Shown here piece by piece: positions 31,026 to 41,274 of a DNA stretch of 64,000 bases (positions are counted from its first letter, which is position 1; each line of letters begins with the position of its first letter). A model generated the notes under the pieces. The model searched no databases and was not told the DNA's origin. It worked only from the letters and a program-made list of their open reading frames with translations. The stretch is taken from contig NADL03000610.1 in NCBI GenBank assembly GCA_002205965.3, positions 1-64,000 of the forward strand. The letters are read 5' to 3'. Source of the stretch: Kappaphycus alvarezii. Taxonomy: Eukaryota; Rhodophyta; Florideophyceae; Gigartinales; Solieriaceae. A program made the translations under genes and the position numbers.

Positions 31026-31110
31026 GGCTTGGCCAATATACGGTATCTACGCTCCGGTACAAATTTACTGGGTACCAACCCACATATCTACCACAGTAAA
31101 ATAACCCCCA
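31026..31110 (-). repeat. Short interspersed repeat, copy 2 (85 bp)
   Basis: Same unit and same 11-bp flanks as 875-959 (tttcacaattg at 31015-31025, tttcacagttg at 31111-31121). It predates the segmental duplication. Confidence 0.6.
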
Positions 31111-32267
31111 TTTCACAGTTGAACATCAAATAAGGATTGCGAAAGGAATAATTTGGTGTGAAAGAAATTACCGGAATCCCTTATACTAGAACGGGGGTGT
31201 TGCAATTGACAGAAGTGCTCCTAGAATATACTTGTGTGAATAAGAAGTAATGGATAAGAGCGGGGTGTTAAGGAGCAACGTGAGAATAGACAAGGAAACG
31301 TTTACTACGCTAATTTACTATTGTAAAAGAAACGCTTCTTAGGATAAGTTGAATTTCAACATCTCAAATATTTTTTCTGTACCTGAAGCTCTTTTAATTA
31401 GCCTCCTTCTTCTTAAGAAATCCTTAACTCAGCCTATGTAAACTTTTAAGATATCGCTGAGGTCTTAAATAACGCTATCAATCATCATGAAATCCTATTA
31501 AATGGAACTTTGTGAATACGATCTAACATTAGATTGTCTCAGTACAAGCATCTAAAATACTCAACGAAATCTTTCGCCTCCAGATCACAGCCCGAAAATC
31601 CTGTAAACATCCTTTTTCTAACTTTCTCCATCGTTGACCTCCGATCAGTCCCTAATAAGGATTCAGAGATTAAAGTCACTCAATCAATCTCCGTCACCAC
31701 AGCAACTCTCCATAGTTGTAAACCAAATAATAACAAGGATCTACCCCGTCCTCTCATCTTCGGATCACTCCACACCAGCCTGTTCCGCCTCCTGTCCTTC
31801 TGTTTGTCCTATAACTCCTCTTCATCATACCCGACCTAGCGGTGGCCTACTCCTTAACGCGTTCCTGTTCCATCCTTCTGCGTATACCATGCTAACTCAG
31901 CTGGCACATTGGCCATCAAAGGCAAGCCATTGATGGCACGGCGAGATTGATTATTTGGCGATGGTGAAGGGAGGGAGGAGCTTTAACGTGTTTGATAAAG
32001 GAGTAATGAAGTGAGTCAATGATCCGATAGAATGGTAGATGGTGCTGGGTTTTTTTTGCCTCAGAGATGTTGCTATCGCAATTTAAATTGGGTAATATCT
32101 TCGATAATTTTCACGACTTTGGTCAAAATGAAATATGCAAGGCCATGTCTCGGTAATGAAATAGCATGCATTCTACACCTGTATAAATAATTTTAGTCAA
32201 CAACCGTACTAGAATCAAACCTCAAATTTAGATTCTCAATCATAGAATAAACGAAATGACGCTGTGA

Positions 32268-32760
32268 TCAGCCTCGCAACCGGTTTTGAAGTATCTCCGC
32301 AGCACCTGTGGACTTAACAGTGCTTTTGAAATTCCAAGGAGACCCTTTCAATAAATGAATGGTGGAACCTTCTTCCAGTTCTCCAAAAAATACAGGCGAT
32401 ATATCCAACCTGACCCCTCTCATTAATTCTTCCTGGATCAGAGGACTAAAATGCACAGTTAACCCGACCTTAGAGGATGGGCGTTGAAATAAAATAGTAC
32501 ACAAAACCTTATTGAGTCGTCCTAGGAGGTACTTTTCATTTACGCGAACCATAAGCAATACCCGCCTCGTTGGAGGTAAGTGTTAGAAAATGAGCAAAAT
32601 AGAATTGTGCCACTTTCAATACACCCAACAGATAAATTTTAGTTGTGAGAAAGAAATAATTCGACATCCTTAAACTGATCATTTAAGTTCTTACGGTGGA
32701 CTTTAGTTAGTAGAAGTAGCTGTAATGCCTCAAGCGCCTCATCTCCGCAAAACTTCATAG
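32268..32760 (-). pseudogene. Unknown minus-strand coding-like segment, second copy
   Basis: Counterpart of 2093-2610. One frame here (32558-32268) joins blocks that are split in the other copy: YLLGRLNKVLCTILFQRPSS, HFSPLIQEELMRGVRLDISP and HLLKGSPWNFKSTVKSTGAA. Preservation of the same peptide across both copies despite indels is the main evidence for coding. No domain is recognised. Confidence 0.35.
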
Positions 32761-33241
32761 ACTCAATTTTATCGTGTTTAATCAGTAGATCATAAACTGA
32801 ATTTTTCCAGCACCAATCACAATAGTCTCAAACTTGTACTTGGAACTGATCTTGACTTGAGGGGGTCATATTACGCCACGGACTCTAACAAGCATTGTAT
32901 AGTCCAGAACTAACCAGCTTACATCGAAAGCTTACCGCAAGCCTTTCGATAGAATATGCGAGGTATGAAGGGAGGCTGTTTAAATCTAATTGATTGTATA
33001 AAAGTTCCACTCATCGCTTCTATTTTGCGTTGGCATTCGCGAGACCGTATTAAGCGGACAGGAAAAAGGAAGTGAAACCATCGTTTTGTGCATTTCATCG
33101 GTCGCAAAACTTAGACCTCTCTTTGACCTCGGCTAGTTTCCAGAAATTAAGACTTCAAATCAATCCTGGCCAATGTCCAGTGAAAGATGAAACACAGATA
33201 TAGAAACTGTCAAAGCCAATGGGGGTTAATTTTTCCCATTT

Positions 33242-33373
33242 TTCGGCGGCATTCTTTGTCACAATCACAATCACACATCTTTGTTGTCGTTGGTTTAATT
33301 CGTGCTTTCGGCGGCATTCTTTGTCACAATCACAATCACACAATCTTTGTTGTCGTTGGTTTAATTCGTGCTT
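33242..33373. repeat. Private 65-bp tandem duplication
   Basis: Two units start at 33242 and 33307, each ttcggcggcattctttgtca through to ttaattcgtgctt. Copy 1 of the segmental duplication has only one unit. The second unit adds one base in cacacaatc. Confidence 0.9.
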
Positions 33374-34115
33374 TACAAATAAAAAGAACATTGACTTTCT
33401 CAAATTTATAATTTGGCTGGAGGTGGGAACGTTGGACAAAAGAACTTACTTGATCATCTTGTTGAAGTATTCGCCCTCCCTGTTGGAAGCGTTATGTATC
33501 AAAGATGACGGGAACACATGGGCATGCTTTGAAGATAATGTTTTGTTCCTGAACCGCTTGAAATATAGTTCAGTTGCCTTCTTTTCTTGCGACATTACCT
33601 CAAAACCGAGAAAAAGCGCAATTCACTCACGTTCAGCCCATTTTCAACTGGCATGTTTGAAAGAAAGTTTTTTGCCAATATGGTCGGTCAATCAATATCA
33701 ATAGGTGTGTCAGTACTATCATTTTTATTTTATAGAAAACAGTCCCTGTTCTGTTTTATCTCATTCACGGTCAAAATTCCAGATGGGTGCATCACTTTTT
33801 TCACCTTTGATCCGTATTAATAGCGCTTACTTAAGTAAATTGTTGTTTTAATCCACTGCTTTCTGGGAAGCGAAAATAAAAGCACTGCCAGTGACTGCAG
33901 GACAAACATGCTTGACTGCTGCACTACTATCTCGTCTTTTCTGCCCAGAAACAGTCAAATTACGAGATAATTGCTTATATGAGAGAATATGTTTCCTGCT
34001 TATCCATTTTTCACATTTCGTTTCTGGTGCTTGATGGATATTTGCGTTATGTTTTCAAAAAGATTGGAATATATTTCCCATCATTGGAGCGACGGGTGAG
34101 GGTGAGCTCTCTCTT

Positions 34116-34690
34116 TCCAAGTGGCTTTTCATGTGCTTTCCGTAGTCATGGTAGTTAATTCTTTGGGAGTTCATTGTCAACGTGGCGGGGTAATCTTCCG
34201 CAATTTCATCGCAGTCATGACATCACTTCCGTACAATTCATTACAAATCCTAAGCGAGAATACAGCCAGCAGAGATGGATTGGATTCAAATGATATGAGC
34301 CTGTGCAGCCTTCAAGAGATAAATGTGTCTTAAATAACGCGGTGCTTTGTCTCTCTGAAGTTATCATTATGTCTTTTCAAGGCATTCACTGAAGATATTC
34401 CATTTAATCTCAAAACTTCCTTCTCCAAGTGCTTCATCTACCTTTTTCGTTTCTTCCAGGCGAACTAAATATCATTTTTGTACTCTTTCCTTTTACTTGT
34501 ACAAATATCTCCCGCTTTGGCAGCGACCTTTCTAAATATTCGCGGGTTATTTCATTTTCTTTGATCATAAAAATATTTTTTATAATCAATTTTTTTGCAT
34601 ATTGTTTTCCCCAGAAATTGCCTCTTTAAAGAATAATTTCACTAATTCCCACTGTAATACTAATTTGAAGTTATTCTAAATCAACAGTTC
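34116..34690. other. No gene recognised
   Basis: Unique AT-rich sequence right of the duplication. Several short frames on the plus strand have no domain and no second copy. Confidence 0.5.
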
Positions 34691-34697
34691 TGTCAAT

Positions 34698-35152
34698 ATG
34701 GGCATTTCGACGCTATTTAAAACATTAAAGTTTCGACTTAAATTTATCCGTGGCCCTCTCAATACAATAAATCAACAATTTAAAACCCTATGGCAGCCAA
34801 AATCCAAAAACTTCCCCATTTTCATCTCATTTCCAAACTCGCAATCCCGGCCACATCACCGCCTCCACACTTACCTTCGGGCTTAACCGGTGTATATAAA
34901 TATCTCCATCGTCAAAAAATAAAGCGCCGTAAGGAGCTTTTAGCCCACCAGATGGTAGATATAAGAGACAGGGAAGCGACGGAGGTGGGCTTTGAAGAGG
35001 AACACGGTAAGATATCGGAGTGCTTCGACTAATGATTCGCTCCGGAACTGTTTTATGTGATTCAAAAAGTAGAGGGCTGGATAGAACCAAATGATTAAGA
35101 AAAGGAGGTCCAATAGTCTTGAGATATGGAGAGGAGATAGAACGTAAATCAT
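34698..35152. other. Possible small ORFs, unassigned
   Basis: Plus strand: a frame beginning MGISTLFKTLKFRLKFIRG overlaps one ending KIKRRKELLAHQMVDIRDRE and EVGFEEEHGKISECFD (34790-35032). Minus strand: a hydrophobic frame with ISRLLDLLFLIIWFYPALYF (35152-34940). Either could be a remnant exon. Nothing in the window supports one over the other. Confidence 0.2.
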
Positions 35153-35464
35153 CGGGAGCGAAGAAACTAATTTTATGGACTAGATGGTTCCGAACGTAGA
35201 TCCAGCCGGGGTCTTTAGATGAGTTTAGATCGTTCTAGGAAGCATTGGGAAGTTTTGAACGATCCACGGGTATGTTTAGTGGCTAAATTGGAACTTATGG
35301 TGTCTTCAGGATGTGGTAGGTTCTGATCTAGAGGAAAAAGATCCTCAGGAGTAGATGTTTTTTTGGTTTCTGTCCAGTAACTTTTATCAGATTATATGCG
35401 TCCATATGAAGTTGTTTACAGTGTTTCTGGCGGTTTAAGTAGTCTTATCGGGATTTGAGTTTTT

Positions 35465-35560
35465 TTTAAAATAATCTATTTGGGCTGAGAAAAAAGCTTC
35501 TTTAGGTGAGAGGAAGCAAATTTGGATTCAAGTTTGAGCAAAACCCTTTGATTTTCCCCC
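35465..35560 (+). repeat. Possible very old LTR fragment (family B relative)
   Basis: tctatttgggctgagaaaaa followed by gcttctttaggtgagagg and aagcaaatttgg follows the B LTR order tctatataagctgagtaaag, gcttcctccttgagagg, tcaagcaagttgg. The flanks do not extend the match convincingly. Confidence 0.3.
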
Positions 35561-35978
35561 GACCCTCGAGAATAGGTAGTAAAGATAGCATCTTTGGAGT
35601 CGTTTATTACATTGCCGACATTTTTTTTACAAATACTACTTGCCCTTGTCCTTTAAATTCTATTATAATGCTTTGGTCGTTTGTCAAAACTCTCATCCCG
35701 GTACTTTGCAGTTAATCTTTCCGTTGAAGCCATTTTCGCAATGCAGGAATCAACTTTTTTTTCTCTTAGAAGTGATACCAGTAAGTAAAAAATGGAACTG
35801 TAAGGTACTGCCGATGGAGAGTGTCGCTATAAAATACTTACTTGCACCCTAGAATCCTTTTCATCAAATGAATGGCGATGGATCTCACAAGCTACCTGAC
35901 GATGGCAAAGGCCCCTGAAAGAGTATGAGTACTAATCAAGCAATCCTTCATGCAGATCTTCTCACTGGGCATAAACGT

Positions 35979-36650
35979 GATGGAGATAAATATGGCGAGG
36001 ATGATATTCTCAAATCCAGTTTTCCCAAGACAGAGGCGTTGTAAGCGACAAGAGTGCTACTAATGTAAACGGTTGTGGGGACTAGAAGAGATCAAAAAGG
36101 AGGGGGAGCGGGAGGATACAAGGCAGTATAGAAGGGGCAGTTTCTACCACCTATGGTGAGAGGCTAGCTTTGAAGAAAACTTTGTCGGGTACAACTTACC
36201 TTTTCATTTCTCTACTTGGTTTTCACTTGAACTTGTCTCCCATCCTGCTTGGTCTCTACAAAAGCAAGCAATTTACTCAGCTTGTATAGAATTTTAGACT
36301 AACTTTAATGCCTCAAATACATGCTAGTTATTATAAAAATGCAGTTAATGGAATTGAATGGACGAGGATGACTAGTAGGAGATACTACTTCAAGGTAAAT
36401 ATCTAGGTGCCATGCCCATGCTCTCCAACCACAGGACCGAGGTCAAAATGATGTGGGGTCTATATAATTTTTTCAGAGTCACTCATGGTATCACTCAGAA
36501 CCTTGGCGTGTATTGACATCTATTAATGCCAGCTTGTCATGAGAGAAATCAAACCATGAATATGGGACAAGCATCTAATATAGAAGTATCTCTCAAATTC
36601 AGGCACTGTAAAAGTAGCACACATTCTGCAACGTTCTCGCCCGCTTCTGT
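35979..36650 (-). repeat. Diverged solo LTR related to family B, reversed
   Basis: Read on the minus strand, ordered blocks match the B LTR almost end to end: ttttacagtgcctgaatttg, ttcatggtttgatttctctc, a TATA-type block attctatacaagctgagtaa, ggtggtagaaactgcccctt, gtagcactcttgtcgct and an end near tttatctccatca. No internal element sequence adjoins it, so it is a solo LTR. Its divergence shows an older wave than B1 and B2. Confidence 0.7.
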
Positions 36651-36659
36651 TAGGACGTT

Positions 36660-37110
36660 CAGATCGTCGTCCTCGTCGGGCATCTGCTTCTCTATCAGGT
36701 TCCTAATTCATCTGGGCATCGGAGTCCCCACGTTACGAATGGGTTTTACAATCTCCGCTGCCCATGGGCTTCTCAGTATTTACATCGCCGTCGAAGTACT
36801 GTTGTCAACCCCTCTGCTCGTCGCCACATCTCTCCAAGAATGGCTACTGCAGGCGCTGCCGCGACACTCCCAGAGCACGAGAAACATCGCCATTACGGTA
36901 ATTACTGCTACCAAAACTATATCCTCTTCTCCCTTGTCGGGATTGATATCTATGATGCCTTCGGCGACGACGTCCAGGTTTTTCCACCCGCCTTGCTTCC
37001 TTCGCTGCTTCCCGTCGCGGTTCCTCCCCTTAACCGGAGCTCCGCGACTTCGTTACCCGTTTTGCGTTTGGTATCCAAGTAATACAGGCGCGACAGGTTT
37101 CCACCCGCCG
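36660..37110 (+). pseudogene. RLE LINE endonuclease fragment
   Basis: A frame reading HRHYGNYCYQNYILFSLVGI followed by DIYDAFGDD (36879-36971) is collinear with SHYGEVCRSYDILLVPICID and IYDASGRKAF on the minus strand near 30.0 kb. The part upstream (to about 36660) lies in another long frame without a recognisable motif. Whether it is coding is uncertain. Confidence 0.45.
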
Positions 37111-37189
37111 CACGCATTCGTAGTTAATTTCTACATACCCTCCGCACGCTTTTGTGCGATACTGTACAACTCGTAAAGATTTATCAGCA

Positions 37190-37840
37190 TCAGCTTTCGT
37201 CGCCGGCCCTGTGCGATACCTCGTGGGGTGCGGGAGCGGCCACTTCCACAGGTCTACATGGTTTCCCTTGCATAAGTCGCGACTGCTGCACTGTCGTTGC
37301 TCCGATCTCTTCGATACCCTTGTCCACAGTACCGCCCTGTCGCCCCGGAGCACGTTGGACTAGCTGAGCATGCAGCGCAAGGAGGCCATTGCTTTTAATG
37401 GTATTCGTCAAGGTTGCCTGTACCAAAGAAACAGGTCCATAGTCCTGTGGTACCGAACACCCCGCACCCGTCGCCGAGTGACGAGGAGCTCCATCTTCCA
37501 TTTTGGAAGCTGTCCAATTTCAAACGAAAACTCAGGAAAATGGGGAGTTAATTTACAGAGGTAGATAGGTGGGTTGGTACCTAGTAAATTTGTACCGGAG
37601 CGTAGATACCGTATATTGGCCAAGCCAAACGAAAACTGAAGGTGTCCATAGGTAGACGTTAAGGCGCGAGAGTGGGGCTATTGCGACCACAGAGAAGCAC
37701 ATTGACCTACCTTTGATTGTATCATACGCAACTGAGCGATTGTGGATGCCTGCTTGTTTCACGGACCGGTAGTATGTTCAAACGTTTCGACTTTACACTC
37801 AACTTCAATACAACTTATGATTCCGGCCACAACCGACCAT
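37190..37840 (+). pseudogene. Unknown protein family X, copy 2 (inverted relative to copy 1)
   Basis: Plus strand: VRYLVGCGSGHFHRSTWFPL, CSDLFDTLVHSTALSPRSTL, then AIAFNG, then SSILEA. After a 94-bp repeat insertion (37533-37626) it continues to HTQLSDCGCLLVSRTGSMFK and RFDFTLNFNTTY. The same peptides occur in order on the minus strand at 15890-15180. The LINE end inserted in copy 1 is absent here and the short repeat inserted here is absent in copy 1, so the insertions followed the duplication. The family is not recognised. Confidence 0.5.
37533..37626 (+). repeat. Short interspersed repeat, copy 3 (94 bp)
   Basis: Opposite orientation to copies at 875 and 31026; ends gtatattggccaagcc. It is flanked by perfect 11-bp duplications aaacgaaaact (37522-37532 and 37627-37637). 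The uninterrupted X copy at 15.3 kb shows the empty-site sequence. Confidence 0.75.
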
Positions 37841-37849
37841 ATATTTCAA

Positions 37850-38440
37850 ATATTATAGCACCCCACATTCGTCCCGTATGCAAACAGAACGTCTTCTCAA
37901 AACTACTTTGGTGCCATCTTGTGGCAAAACTTTACGCCTGCCTTGACCAGTCGATGTAGTCACAGGGTCACAAGGGCGCAGACTCGTTTCTATTTTCTAC
38001 TTTCCTTCTCTCCAAACTGCTTTAGATTCCCCCCCGCTAGAAGATGTGTCAGATGACGAAGTAAACTACCCTATCATCCCCCCTTTACATGCCTAAAGTA
38101 GAGAAATTTTAATAGCTAAGCAGGCTTAAGCCCCTCTGATGCTTCTGAGGTCAAGCTGACTAAAAGGATAGCCTATGGAGGACCGAGTGCGGTACTATGT
38201 GGATCCCTTCAGGCCGTGCCAATCTCCAACTTCGTATTTGTATTGTTGCTAATTTCGGACGTGGGGGCAAGAGGTCATGACACCACATTGAACATACGCA
38301 ACGTTTTCAATTATTGCGCCCATTGCGCTCTCACGTCATCAGGACCTTCCATACCCTGACCATATGGTCATGTACTTCATGCAGAAAACAAAATGAAAAT
38401 TTGCATTTCGATTTCATATTTATGGAGAAAGGAATAATTC
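37850..38440. other. No gene recognised
   Basis: Unremarkable sequence between the X fragment and the integrase fragment. The frame running on from X to about 37959 has no domain. Confidence 0.5.
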
Positions 38441-38446
38441 TCTGTC

Positions 38447-39080
38447 GTGTGTTTTAATGCTCGAGGACGACGTATCTTCTTGCCCTTTGTAATTCCCGCT
38501 GAAACTCATGATGCACAGTCGAGTGTAGGAGGTGTCGTCAGATGGTTTGCGACTCTTGGAGTAGTTCTCATGTGGATCTCAGACAGGGGAACCCATTTCA
38601 AAAACACCTTTATGCATTACTTGAACAAGGCACTCTACACTCAGTATCACTTCACTGCATCCAGATGGCTGGCCTGAAGGTAGCATTTTAGGAAGCGTAG
38701 TTCCTTCCCCATTACGCTGTAGGTATACCCTTTTTGAGTCGATTGCGGTTGTCTGGAAAACCATGGGATAGGTCGGAAATATCTTCCAACAGTAAAACAC
38801 CCAAACGTTTCCCCCTGCATCCAATGATCCACAGGCCAACGGTACTGTTGAGAGCCTCGGTATAGAGTTTTTAAGAACACGCAGAGCCACCCTGTCAGAA
38901 TAGATGCTCTTCGAGAAACAATGGACCAGTCATCTCCCTGTCATCCAATCAGTCCTTAATCACTCTATTCGAGCCTCTGTGAGTAATCTCGCCCAATCGC
39001 GGTGTTCATTGCATCCCTGCGGACAACTATCTCCGGTTTCGTGCGGAATCCTCACTCCACACCACATCCTTTTTCGATGA
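38447..39080 (+). pseudogene. Ty3/gypsy integrase fragment, third lineage
   Basis: VVRWFATLGVVLMWISDRGT then HFKN holds the second catalytic Asp. The frame runs to HFTAS, is broken by a LINE-end insertion (38664-38814), and resumes in frame with NDPQANGTVESLGIEF, which carries the catalytic Glu. VIQSVLNHSIRASVSNLAQS follows, then a stretch up to element B2 at 39087. The style (RWFATFGVV..W.SD.GTHFKN) differs from both A and B and resembles Ty3 elements described from oomycetes and some fungi. No LTR is seen. Confidence 0.75.
38664..38814 (+). mobile_element. RLE LINE 3' end insertion U4
   Basis: 151 bp from gatggctggcctgaaggtag to cccaaacgtttcccc, flanked by perfect 9-bp duplications ctgcatcca (38655-38663 and 38815-38823). 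Excision restores HFTASNDPQANG in the integrase. It includes the last codons of the LINE ORF plus the 3' UTR. Confidence 0.88.
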
Positions 39081-39081
39081 A

Positions 39082-39086
39082 GTTAC
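39082..39086. repeat. Target-site duplication of element B2, left
   Basis: gttac, repeated at 46526-46530. Confidence 0.93.
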
Positions 39087-39802
39087 TGATGTGCACAAAT
39101 TCGCACACGAAAAATCTAGATGAGGACCATAATTGTATACAGTATTGGAACTGGGAAGATATTTTTACAGTTTTTGAATTTGCAAGATATTTTTAATTTG
39201 GGTGAGTGTGGCAAATTCATCGGTTGATTTTTTATTTTAGGACACGCTGTCATAGTGGATGTCAGTACAGTTCTAGGTTGTGGGTGATACTACGAGTGAC
39301 TCTGAAAGGTCTATATAATGGCCACATCAATTCCCACCCCTGGCCGATGGGTGGCTGGCATGGGTATGGCACCTAGATATTTACCTTGAGGAAATATCTT
39401 CTAATGGTCTCTCTGGTTCACACGATTCCCGTGAATGCGTTTTATGGTATTTAGTATGTTTGATTGAGACTTTAGGATTAGCCGAAAGTCTATATAAGCT
39501 GAGTAAAGTGCTTCCTTTGAGAGGTCAAGCAAGTTGGCAGACAACTTCAGGTCAAGCTCCGAGTAGTAGGAAGTTGAGAGTCAACTTCAGACCCTAGAAA
39601 ACTTTTTCCTAAGCTGGTCGCAGAGCATCAGTGGTAGACCCTGCCCCTTTTATACTTGCTTGTAGCCCTCTCAACTCTCTCCCATATACACTCCTTTTTA
39701 TTTGTTCAACTATACCACGGTAGCACTTTTGTCGCTCGCAACACCTCCGTCTTGGGGTAGTTGGTTCTAAGTATCTCTTCTCCCGACGATTTACCCCTAT
39801 CA
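39087..39802 (+). repeat. Element B2 5' LTR
   Basis: 716 bp, tgatgtgcac to cccctatca. The early base g of gtgcgc is a here. The TATA-like boxes of B1 are conserved (tctatataatgg, tctatataagctgag). Confidence 0.95.
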
Positions 39803-39891
39803 TTTGGTACTCTTGTGGAGGGGGTTGCACCCGAGGTATTCGAGTTGAGCAGTCTTAGGGAACCATTCGAGGGGATTTCTTTTCTGTAATC

Positions 39892-40818
39892 ATGGATCTC
39901 AACGCTGCTCGTATAACGTTCACAGGGGGCAAGAATGAAGACGTTGAGGAGTTTCTCTATACATATGTCAACGTTGTGATGCGTGAGAAGAGCGATGAAG
40001 AGAAGGCCGAAAGTATCTTCGCCTATCTTCATGGTGACGCAAAGCACAAATATAAGGCCAAGTTTATCAACGGGTGGTCTCTTAACGGGAATGGGCGTAA
40101 CTTCGGTGAGGTATGTGAGTGGCTTGTGAAAGAATATGCTAAGGAGGTAGAACCAGATGAGATGATTCGTACCGCCATAGAGGCCCGGCTCAACTTCGAC
40201 GATTTGTTAAGCTCATTGGTATACTTGTGTGATCTCTATGAAAAGGCTGGGTTCAACGCCCAAGCCAAGTACGGAATGCTGCGTAAGGCGGCGATGGGGG
40301 ATAAGCGGCTCTCCGATTTCCTCCTCATCAAGGGCCCTCACACTTTTAATGAACTGAAGGGTACCATAGTAGAATTTGTCAAAAATTCGGAGACGTTTCA
40401 GTCACTAAGTGAAATACCGAGGGAAACCCGTACATCTATGCCGATCGTGCATCCTGAAAAGAATTATCAAAGGCCAGCGACTAGCGCAGCAGCATTGGAA
40501 TCAGTCAGGAGCGATGTCAAAAACTTGGAAGAAAGGTTGGAAACCCGATTCGATAATCGACTTGACATGATAACCTCGCAGTTGGAAAGCCTTACTCTTA
40601 CCATTAAGAAGAACCAGTCTGGGGCCCCCAAGGCCGCAGAAGTCTGTTCCTACTGTCACAAGCCTGGACACTTTGCAAATAGGTGTCCTGATAATCCACA
40701 TAGAAACACTCGTTGTGGAAAGTGCGGTCGTTATGGGCATCATGAAAGTAACTGCTGGTCTAAAGACAACAGAAAGCAAATTTATCGGACGCAAGGAGTG
40801 AGTCAGGACCAGAGATGA
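39892..40818 (+). CDS. gag: Element B2 Gag with two CCHC knuckles
   Basis: 308 codons with the same start and domains as B1 Gag: capsid, coiled coil, CSYCHKPGHFANRC and CGKCGRYGHHESNC. It ends GVSQDQR at 40818 because a two-base difference near 40798 changes the last codons. It is intact, and the best-preserved gene of the element. It forms the particle and binds the RNA. Confidence 0.95.
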   Translation: MDLNAARITFTGGKNEDVEEFLYTYVNVVMREKSDEEKAESIFAYLHGDAKHKYKAKFINGWSLNGNGRNFGEVCEWLVKEYAKEVEPDEMIRTAIEARLNFDDLLSSLVYLCDLYEKAGFNAQAKYGMLRKAAMGDKRLSDFLLIKGPHTFNELKGTIVEFVKNSETFQSLSEIPRETRTSMPIVHPEKNYQRPATSAAALESVRSDVKNLEERLETRFDNRLDMITSQLESLTLTIKKNQSGAPKAAEVCSYCHKPGHFANRCPDNPHRNTRCGKCGRYGHHESNCWSKDNRKQIYRTQGVSQDQR

Positions 40819-41274
40819 AAATCTTACAAAACAGAAGGATCAAAGTTGCGGATGCCGGTAATGTATCCATCGCTGAAGAAATCAGTCAAGTTAATGTGAC
40901 AAAAAGGGATGGGGAAGGGAACATTTTATCGAAAACCTAGGCTAGATTATGGAATGCTGGACATATCCCAGCACCTGTACCTCCTCGAACCAAGAGGCTG
41001 ATCAAGTTGTTCCAGGGTGGGACACTTCGGCCAAGAAGACGAAAAGAGTAAGAAATTTAAGATATCCCGAAGGACGTACTAGAATATGTGAAGAAGTACA
41101 ATTTGGTGGCTGAGCTTGCATCAGCCCCAACTGGGATAACGTTTGGTCAACTTTTGAGGGGCGACGCAGAGGACGCGAGAAAGAACTCAAAAAAATTATC
41201 AGGTCTAATAAGTCCGCTAAGGGTAAGAAACTGTTTCTTCAATCGGCCTCGACAGCACCAAGACGTCTTAAACT

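Larger units (their letters stand above)
30155..34115. repeat. Segmental duplication copy 2 (uninterrupted)
   Basis: Direct partner of 1-3500 plus 10493-10930. It is continuous across the site where copy 1 carries element A: ggtcaatcaatatcaatagg here, with a single atcaa at 33697-33701. It therefore preserves the pre-insertion state. It also carries a private 65-bp tandem duplication. The right boundary is near 34115, where similarity stops. Confidence 0.93.
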
